Part shown: positions 57,790 to 64,000 of the stretch, in pieces
How the letters are laid out: the number at the start of each line of letters is the position of its first letter
How positions within the stretch are numbered: position 1 is the stretch's first letter
Assembly: GCF_014201195.1 (NCBI RefSeq)
Contig: NZ_JACHDS010000001.1
Span: 1,426,001-1,490,000 of the forward strand
Direction of reading: 5' to 3'
From: Nocardiopsis mwathae
GTDB lineage: Bacteria; Actinomycetota; Actinomycetes; Streptosporangiales; Streptosporangiaceae
Length of the DNA: 64,000 bases
The notes under the pieces: model-generated
The model's database searches: none
What the model saw: the letters and a program-made list of their open reading frames with translations, nothing else
What the model was told of the DNA's origin: nothing
Position numbers and translations under genes: made by a program

Positions 57790-57915
57790 GCCGACCTCGC
57801 GCCCCGGACCCGCCCCGGCCCGCCGAACGCGTCAAGTCGGCCGGGATCGACCCCGTGGAGCGGCACGAGAGCCCCCGGAGGGCCGCCCACCGCGGAGCAT
57901 CCGCCGAACACGCCC
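57790..57915. mobile_element. Degenerate second copy of the MITE
   Basis: The right end GCATCCGCCGAACACGCCC (57897-57915) matches the intact copy's right end apart from one base. Upstream, the CGTCAAGTCGGCC...GACC..GTGGAGCGGC stretch aligns with CGTGAAGCCGACC...GACTTCGTGAAGCGGC of the intact copy. The left inverted repeat is lost. It lies in the same orientation. Confidence 0.5.
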
Positions 57916-59250
<1,335 letters not shown>

Positions 59251-59292
59251 CCCCAGCCGGCAACCGTCGCGGTCCGGCCGTGCGAGCACCGG

Positions 59293-59327
59293 GGTGGCGC
59301 CCCTTCGAGAACGGGAGGGGCGCCACC
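59293..59327 (+). terminator. Hairpin between gap and pgk
   Basis: Perfect 12-bp stem GGTGGCGCCCCT (59293-59304) with AGGGGCGCCACC (59316-59327) around an 11-nt loop. No U tract. Partial terminator or mRNA-processing site. Confidence 0.65.
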
Positions 59328-59403
59328 GCGTTCCCATGCAGGGGGCGGTTCCCCACGGGCGCGGTGCCGCGGCCCTCACCGCGGAAGCAAGGAGAGTACT
59401 CAC

Positions 59404-60591
59404 ATGCGGACGATCGACGACCTCGACGTCTCCGGCAAGCGCGTGTTCGTCCGGGCCGACCTTAACGTCCCCATCGACGGTGACCGCATCACCGACGACG
59501 GCCGGATCCGCGCCGCCCTGCCCACCATCGCCAAGCTGCGTGAGCGGGGTGCCCGCGTCATCGTCGCCGCCCACCTCGGCCGTCCCAAGGGCGCGCCCGA
59601 CCCCCAGTACACGCTGCGCCCCGTGGCCGTCCGGCTCGGCGAGCTCCTGGGCACCGAGGTCGCCTTCGCGGCGGACACCGCCGGTGACTCCGCCGCCGCG
59701 GTGACCGCCGCCCTGGTCGACGGCGAGGTCGCGCTGCTGGAGAACCTGCGCTTCGAGGCGGGGGAGACCAGCAAGGACGATGCCGAGCGCGGCGCCTTCG
59801 CCGACCGCCTGGCCGCCCTCGCCGACCTGTACGTCGGCGACGGCTTCGGCGCCGTGCACCGCAGGCACGCCAGCGTCTACGACCTGCCCCGGCGGCTCCC
59901 GCACGCCGTCGGCGGGCTGGTGCTCGCCGAGGTCGAGGTGCTGCGCAGGCTGACCACCGACCCCGAGCGGCCCTACGCCGTGGTCCTGGGCGGTGCGAAG
60001 GTCTCCGACAAGCTCGACGTCATCGACAACCTGATCGACACCGCCGACCGCCTCATCATCGGCGGCGGCATGGTGTTCACCTTCCTCAAGGCCCAGGGGT
60101 ACGAGGTCGGCGGCAGCCTGCTGGAGGCCGACCAGGTCGAGACGGTCCGGGGCTACCTGCGGCGCGCCCGGGACAAGGGCGTGGAGATCGTGCTTCCCGT
60201 GGACGTCGTCGCCGCGGAGTCGTTCTCCGCCGACGCCCCGCACGGGCCGGTCGACGCCGACGCCATCCCCGCCGACCGCATGGGTCTGGACATCGGGCCC
60301 AAGAGTGTCGAGCTCTTCGCCGCCAAGCTGGCCGACACCCGCACCATCTTCTGGAACGGCCCCATGGGCGTCTTCGAGATGGAACCCTATTCGCACGGCA
60401 CCCGCGGCCTGGCCGAGGCGCTCGTCGGTTCCGGCGCGTTCACCGTCGTCGGCGGCGGGGACTCCGCCGCCGCCGTCCGCGCGCTCGGCTTCGACGAGAA
60501 GGCCTTCGGGCACATCTCGACCGGCGGCGGCGCGAGCCTGGAGTACCTGGAGGGCAAGACCCTGCCGGGTATCCAGGCTCTCGACGACTGA
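59404..60591 (+). CDS. pgk: Phosphoglycerate kinase
   Basis: 395 aa. Makes ATP from 1,3-bisphosphoglycerate. Substrate loop [20 protein letters not shown] and AHLGRPKG lie in the N-domain; [15 protein letters not shown] and the ADP-binding [14 protein letters not shown] lie in the C-domain; [18 protein letters not shown] is the C-terminal signature. AAGGAG lies ten bases before ATG 59404. It is 153 bp after gap, with a hairpin in the spacer, and 48 bp before tpiA. All catalytic features look intact. Confidence 0.98.
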   Translation: MRTIDDLDVSGKRVFVRADLNVPIDGDRITDDGRIRAALPTIAKLRERGARVIVAAHLGRPKGAPDPQYTLRPVAVRLGELLGTEVAFAADTAGDSAAAVTAALVDGEVALLENLRFEAGETSKDDAERGAFADRLAALADLYVGDGFGAVHRRHASVYDLPRRLPHAVGGLVLAEVEVLRRLTTDPERPYAVVLGGAKVSDKLDVIDNLIDTADRLIIGGGMVFTFLKAQGYEVGGSLLEADQVETVRGYLRRARDKGVEIVLPVDVVAAESFSADAPHGPVDADAIPADRMGLDIGPKSVELFAAKLADTRTIFWNGPMGVFEMEPYSHGTRGLAEALVGSGAFTVVGGGDSAAAVRALGFDEKAFGHISTGGGASLEYLEGKTLPGIQALDD

Positions 60592-60639
60592 CCCCTTGTG
60601 AACGACGCCCACCACAGCAGCCGAGGACACGAAGACACC

Positions 60640-61425
60640 ATGGCCAACGCCAAGCGCAAACCGCTGATCGCGGGCAACTGGAAGCTGAACAACAACCACC
60701 TTGAGTCGATCGCGCTCGTGCAGAAGCTGGCGTTCGCCCTGACCGACGCCGACTTCGACGCCGCCGATGTCGTGGTCCTGCCCCCGTTCACCAACCTGCG
60801 GACCGTGCAGACCCTGGTCGACGGCGACAAGCTCCGGATCGGCTACGGCGCCCAGGACATCTCCGAGCACGACAAGGGTGCCTACACCGGTGAGGTGTCC
60901 GGCGCGATGCTGGCCAAGCTCGGTTGTGCCTACGCACTGGCCGGGCACTCCGAGCGGCGCCAGTACCACCACGAGGACGACGCGATCGTCAACGCGAAGG
61001 TCAAGGCGGCGTTCGCCAACGACATCACACCGATCCTCTGCCTGGGCGAGGGCCTGGAGGTCCGCAAGGCGGGCGAGCACGTCGCCCACACGCTGGCCCA
61101 GCTCGACGGCGCGCTCAAGGACGTCACGGCCGAGCAGGCGGCCCGGCTGGTCATCGCCTACGAGCCGGTCTGGGCCATCGGAACGGGCGAGGTCGCCACG
61201 CCGGAGGACGCCCAGGAGGTCTGCGCGGCCCTGCGCACCCGCGTCGGCGAGCTCTACACCCCGGAGATCTCCCGCGAGACGCGCGTCCTCTACGGCGGTT
61301 CGGTCAAGGCGGACAACATCGCCGGGATCATGGCCAAGAGCGACGTCGACGGCGCGCTCGTCGGCGGTGCCAGCCTCAAGGCCGAGGAGTTCGCGAAACT
61401 GGCCCGCCTCGGCAAGGAGAAGTGA
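60640..61425 (+). CDS. tpiA: Triosephosphate isomerase
   Basis: 261 aa. Lys15 (GNWKLNNN), His103 ([11 protein letters not shown]) and Glu175 ([11 protein letters not shown]) form the catalytic set. The phosphate loop is [10 protein letters not shown] and VGGASL. It interconverts dihydroxyacetone phosphate and glyceraldehyde-3-phosphate, feeding gap. ATG 60640 opens [15 protein letters not shown] as expected; an upstream in-frame GTG (60598) has no SD. Probably cotranscribed with pgk. An 11-bp hairpin follows the stop. Confidence 0.98.
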   Translation: MANAKRKPLIAGNWKLNNNHLESIALVQKLAFALTDADFDAADVVVLPPFTNLRTVQTLVDGDKLRIGYGAQDISEHDKGAYTGEVSGAMLAKLGCAYALAGHSERRQYHHEDDAIVNAKVKAAFANDITPILCLGEGLEVRKAGEHVAHTLAQLDGALKDVTAEQAARLVIAYEPVWAIGTGEVATPEDAQEVCAALRTRVGELYTPEISRETRVLYGGSVKADNIAGIMAKSDVDGALVGGASLKAEEFAKLARLGKEK

Positions 61426-61455
61426 TATACCGCTACTGAGCGGTTCTGAACGGTT

Positions 61456-61485
61456 GCAGCCACGCGACCCCGGCCGCGTGGCTGC
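61456..61485 (+). terminator. Terminator of the glycolytic block
   Basis: GCAGCCACGCG (61456-61466) pairs perfectly with CGCGTGGCTGC (61475-61485) around an 8-nt loop, 30 bp after tpiA. No U tract. Confidence 0.75.
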
Positions 61486-61586
61486 GGCTGCTTTCGCGGA
61501 TCCGCCGGTGCGGGTGACCGGACCGCTCGGGAGCTGAACGCCGTTCGCGCCCCTGGTGCCGGAACGGAACGGCCCTCCGTGCACGT

Positions 61587-61770
61587 TAGACTGCGCGGAA
61601 GGTATTTTCCTGCAGTGTCCGTGTGTCGTTGTGGCACGCGGTAAAATCGAGCAACGTCCCCGGTCCCTCCTCCGTCAAGGCCTATGGCCCCGCTTCGGCT
61701 GGGTCCTCCTGCGGTCGTTGGATCAAGGTCGTCAATTCCCCCTCGTCGGGGTCGAGTTACGGGTGAGAGC
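61587..61770 (+). promoter_or_regulatory. secG promoter region
   Basis: Two -10-like boxes, TAGACT at about 61587-61592 and TAAAAT at 61640-61645, precede secG. The -35 regions are weak. The whole 345-bp tpiA-secG spacer otherwise contains only the terminator and no credible gene. Confidence 0.4.
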
Positions 61771-62007
61771 GTGATCCTCGGTCTGTCCATTGTCGTGATG
61801 CTCTGCAGCGTGCTGCTGATCCTGCTGGTGCTCCTCCACAAGGGCAAGGGCGGTGGCCTCTCCGACCTGTTCGGCGGCGGTGTGACGTCTTCGCTGGGCG
61901 GATCGTCGGTGGTGGAGCGCAACCTCGACCGGCTGACGATCGCCACTGGTCTCGTGTGGATCGTGTGCGTGGTCGCGCTCGGTCTGCTCATCAACCGGGG
62001 CGTGTAG
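61771..62007 (+). CDS. secG: Preprotein translocase subunit SecG
   Basis: 78 aa with two membrane spans (ILGLSIVVMLCSVLLILLVL near 2-22 and LTIATGLVWIVCVVALGLLI near 54-74). The cytosolic loop between them has the conserved HKGKGGGLSDLFGGG. It is the small SecYEG subunit that aids protein export. GTG 61771 with GGTGAG upstream is chosen because the first span then starts at once. Placement after tpiA is usual in actinobacteria. Confidence 0.93.
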   Translation: MILGLSIVVMLCSVLLILLVLLHKGKGGGLSDLFGGGVTSSLGGSSVVERNLDRLTIATGLVWIVCVVALGLLINRGV

Positions 62008-62050
62008 GTCCGTCAGCGCCTCGCACCCGCGCGGTGCGGGGGTGCGTCGT

Positions 62051-62078
62051 ACGCGCCCCGCCGCGGTGCGGGGCGCGT
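62051..62078 (+). terminator. Terminator after secG
   Basis: ACGCGCCCCG (62051-62060) pairs with CGGGGCGCGT (62069-62078) around an 8-nt loop, followed by a pyrimidine-rich stretch (GTTCGTCTTTCCCCCTT). Confidence 0.65.
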
Positions 62079-62125
62079 GTTCGTCTTTCCCCCTTCGTGG
62101 GGTATGTCCGCCGAAGGAGTTTTTC

Positions 62126-62497
62126 GTGGGTAGTGGCAGCGCCATCCGTGGCAGCCGCGTCGGCGCCGGTCCCATGGGCGAGGCCGAGCGCGGCGAGTCC
62201 GCGCCGCGTATCCGGGTCCCGTTCTACTGCGCCAACAATCATGAGGTCGTGCCGAGCTTCGCGCACGAGGCCCAGGTTCCCGAGGAGTGGGACTGCCCCC
62301 GGTGCGGCTTCCCCGCGGGCAAGGACCCGCACAACCCCCCGGCTCCGCCGCGTACCGAGCCGTACAAGACGCACCTGGCCTACGTGAAGGAGCGGCGTAG
62401 CGACGAGGAGGGCCAGGCCATCCTCGACGAGGCGCTGGCCAAGCTTCGCGCCGATCGTGCCGAGGTCGAGGCCTACATGCGGGCCAACGCCAACTAG
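62126..62497 (+). CDS. rbpA: RNA polymerase-binding protein RbpA
   Basis: 123 aa. AAGGAG lies seven bases before GTG 62126. The N-terminal region SAIRGSRVGAGPMGEAERGE is conserved. The zinc module has FYCANNHEVVPSFAHEAQVP then EEWDCPRCGFPAG (C...C..C pattern plus His). The sigma-interaction tail is RTHL-like (EPYKTHLAYVKERRSDEEGQ), followed by DEALAKLRADRAEVEAYM. RbpA is an actinobacterial general transcription activator that binds core polymerase and the main sigma factor. It stabilises open promoters, important where -35 boxes are poor as in this window. Confidence 0.95.
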   Translation: MGSGSAIRGSRVGAGPMGEAERGESAPRIRVPFYCANNHEVVPSFAHEAQVPEEWDCPRCGFPAGKDPHNPPAPPRTEPYKTHLAYVKERRSDEEGQAILDEALAKLRADRAEVEAYMRANAN

Positions 62498-62553
62498 CGC
62501 CGACGAGCGTCGACCGGCACGTCGCCGGCAACCGGGGTCGTTGTCGACTTCGC

Positions 62554-62586
62554 GGCGCCGCCTCCTCTTTCGGGGGAGGCGGCGCC
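62554..62586. terminator. Bidirectional terminator between rbpA and the methyltransferase gene
   Basis: GGCGCCGCCTCC (62554-62565) pairs with GGAGGCGGCGCC (62575-62586) around a 9-nt pyrimidine/G loop. The genes converge here. Confidence 0.8.
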
Positions 62587-62614
62587 GTCGTCGTGTCCGT
62601 GCGCGTCCGACCGG

Positions 62615-63430
62615 TCACGGGTGCCGTCGGCGCAGATGCAGGCGGGTGACGTAGGGGAGCTCGACCCGTTCGGCGGCGCCGTGGGCCTCCAGCAGGGCGC
62701 GCAGCTCGGCCGTGATCCGCTCCCGGCCCATCCGCCGCACGATGGGGCGCACCATGGTGGTGGACAGCGCCATGCCGATGAAGGCCTCCGCGTCGAGCTC
62801 GCGCACCCAGGGCGTCGTGGTGTCGACGGCGTCGCCGAGCCCGTCGACCCGGTCGAGTTCGGCGGTGAAGTCGATGTCCCGGTAGCGGCGCGAGTACCCG
62901 TCGCCGTGGCGCTCGATGAACGACTCGTAGTCGTCGACGAGTGCGCTGCGCTCCCAGTCCCTGTCGTTGGCCATCAGCGCCAGTGCTCCGCCGGGGTGCA
63001 GCGTCCGTACCGCTTCGGCGTAGAACACCGGGCGGTCGAACCAGTGCGCGGCCTGTGCCGCCATGACCAGGGCGGCGGTCCCGGTGGCGGCGGGCAGCTC
63101 CTCCGCGGTGCCCGCGCGGAACCGGATGTCCATCGCCTCGCGGGGGCCGCCGGGGCCGTGCTCGGACTCGGCGGCCGCGCGCATCCCCTCACCAGGCTCC
63201 ACACCGACGATCTCGGGCTCGGAGCCGAAGGCGGCGCGCAGGGCGCGGGCCGAGATCCCCGTGCCCGCGCCCACGTCGATGAGCAGGGCCGGGCCGCGGC
63301 CGTGCGGGGCGATGCCCTCGTGCACGTAGGCGGTGACGTGCTCCAGCGCGGCCCGGGGGTACCCGGGCCGGTAGCGCCGGTAGAACTCGGCCAGGTCGTC
63401 GAACGCCCGGGTGCCGTCGATGACACTCAC
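62615..63430 (-). CDS. Class I SAM-dependent methyltransferase
   Basis: 271 aa. SAM motif I is LLIDVGAGTGISARALRAAF near 50-69. The acidic residue of motif II is in IVGVEPGEGMRAAA, and motif III/post-I is RFRAGTAEELPAATGTAALV. AAQAAHWFDRPVFYAEAVRT and LHPGGALALM are typical of UbiE/trans-aconitate-like enzymes (Methyltransf_11). The substrate is unknown. GTG 63430 opens MSVIDGTRAFDDLAEFYRRY. It is monocistronic with a convergent terminator beyond its stop. Confidence 0.88.
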   Translation of the reverse strand: MSVIDGTRAFDDLAEFYRRYRPGYPRAALEHVTAYVHEGIAPHGRGPALLIDVGAGTGISARALRAAFGSEPEIVGVEPGEGMRAAAESEHGPGGPREAMDIRFRAGTAEELPAATGTAALVMAAQAAHWFDRPVFYAEAVRTLHPGGALALMANDRDWERSALVDDYESFIERHGDGYSRRYRDIDFTAELDRVDGLGDAVDTTTPWVRELDAEAFIGMALSTTMVRPIVRRMGRERITAELRALLEAHGAAERVELPYVTRLHLRRRHP

Positions 63431-63574
63431 CCGCTTTCATCCGCCGCCGCGGTGGCACCATGCCGCTCGTGGGCCGCCGAGGCGATCCGTCGGGACTCCT
63501 CCATGTCCGGTTGTACCCCGTGGCGAACTCCCGCGGGGCGCCGTGTGCCGCGCCGGCGCCTCCCGGTCACGCTC

Positions 63575-64000
63575 TCAGGCCGACTCGGGCGGCCTGCCGC
63601 CCAGACGACGGGTGAGTTCGCCGGCGGCGTCGCGGGCGCGGCCGGCCAGCGCGGCCGGGGTGACCGGGCGCGCGCTGGGGACGGTGAGGCTGATCGCGGC
63701 GACGGGGACGCCGTTGTGGTCGAACGAGGCCGCCGCCACCGACGAGAATCCCTCGGTCACCTGGCCCTCTTCGGTCGCGTACCCTTGGCGGCGCTCGCTG
63801 CCGAGCAGTTCGCGCAGCTCCGAGGGGGAGGCCGGGCCGGAGCCGGTTCGGTCGACGAAGCTGTCGGCCCCGGGGTAGAGCGCCCGCACCTGGGCGCGGG
63901 GCAGATGCGCGAGGAGGGCGCGGCCGGAGGCGGTGAGGTGGGCGGGCAGGCGCACACCCACGCCGGTGATCAGCGTCGGCGCGTGCGGGGGCGTCTCCTT
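63575..64000 (-). CDS. IclR-family regulator, C-terminal part only
   Basis: The frame is open to the last base of the window, so the N-terminal winged helix lies outside. The visible 141 residues are the effector-binding domain: VGVRLPAHLTASGRALLAHL, then RRQGYATEEGQVTEGFSSVA, AASFDHNGVPVAAISLTVPS and a final RARDAAGELTRRLGG helix. IclR regulators sense small aromatic or organic acids and control adjacent catabolic genes. The target would be outside. A start at 63961 would lack the DNA-binding domain and is rejected. Confidence 0.85.
   Translation of the reverse strand, partial: KETPPHAPTLITGVGVRLPAHLTASGRALLAHLPRAQVRALYPGADSFVDRTGSGPASPSELRELLGSERRQGYATEEGQVTEGFSSVAAASFDHNGVPVAAISLTVPSARPVTPAALAGRARDAAGELTRRLGGRPPESA

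Overview
The window is a high-GC actinobacterial chromosome segment. The 16S/23S/5S operon has no tRNA in its spacer and carries an actinobacterial leader. Marker genes point the same way: whiA, rbpA, a conservon-type signalling module, SteA/SteB-like division genes, a SARP/AfsR-type regulator and DUF5753. Gene order and 16S character suggest the order Streptosporangiales, possibly Nocardiopsaceae. That is an inference from memory, not a database result.

Layout. (1) 1-4980: conservon-type signalling. The end of a DUF742 gene and its GTPase partner are followed by an odd CbiX-like gene. A second, incomplete module follows: a nitrate/nitrite-sensing histidine kinase directly joined to an N-terminally extended DUF742 protein, with no roadblock or GTPase gene. 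(2) 5101-10345: an XRE/DUF5753 regulator, L-2-hydroxyglutarate oxidase, a secreted HNH-type nuclease, a small secreted protein of unknown function, and tyrS. (3) 10346-16424: rRNA operon with promoters, leader, processing stems and terminator. (4) 16479-31000: accessory-looking genes. They include a perfect 22-bp inverted repeat, an imine-reductase-like enzyme divergent from a large SARP/NB-ARC/TPR regulator, an RGG-repeat TPR protein, NhaA, NUDIX, GNAT, MBL-fold, SSB-like, HAD, DUF1015 and SCP2 genes. (5) 31065-42709: a conserved run of lysine-rich protein, tlyA, nadK, recN, steA, steB, MraY-like, murJ and glycosyltransferase, with several ATGA/GTGA overlaps. It links cofactor supply, DNA repair and envelope/division functions. 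(6) 42942-53894: TerC behind a predicted manganese (yybP-ykoY) riboswitch, SOS-type uvrA, two RDD proteins, a Rieske protein, an MscS channel, uvrC and rapZ. (7) 54044-62497: yvcK and whiA, then nested mobile elements in the whiA stop codon, then gap-pgk-tpiA, secG and rbpA. (8) The end holds a SAM methyltransferase and a partial IclR regulator.

The points most worth a second look are listed next. The TerC leader seems able to alternate between an aptamer stem and an anti-Shine-Dalgarno helix. An IS630-type element and an older MITE both entered the same TA of the whiA TAG stop codon without changing it, and the transposase stop is itself completed by host DNA. Several genes appear to be transcribed leaderless from a TANNNT box 6-7 nt before the start codon. 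A 56-codon reading frame is stitched between the MraY-like gene and murJ by 4-nt overlaps at both ends. I saw no CRISPR array, prophage, complete biosynthetic cluster or clear defence island.
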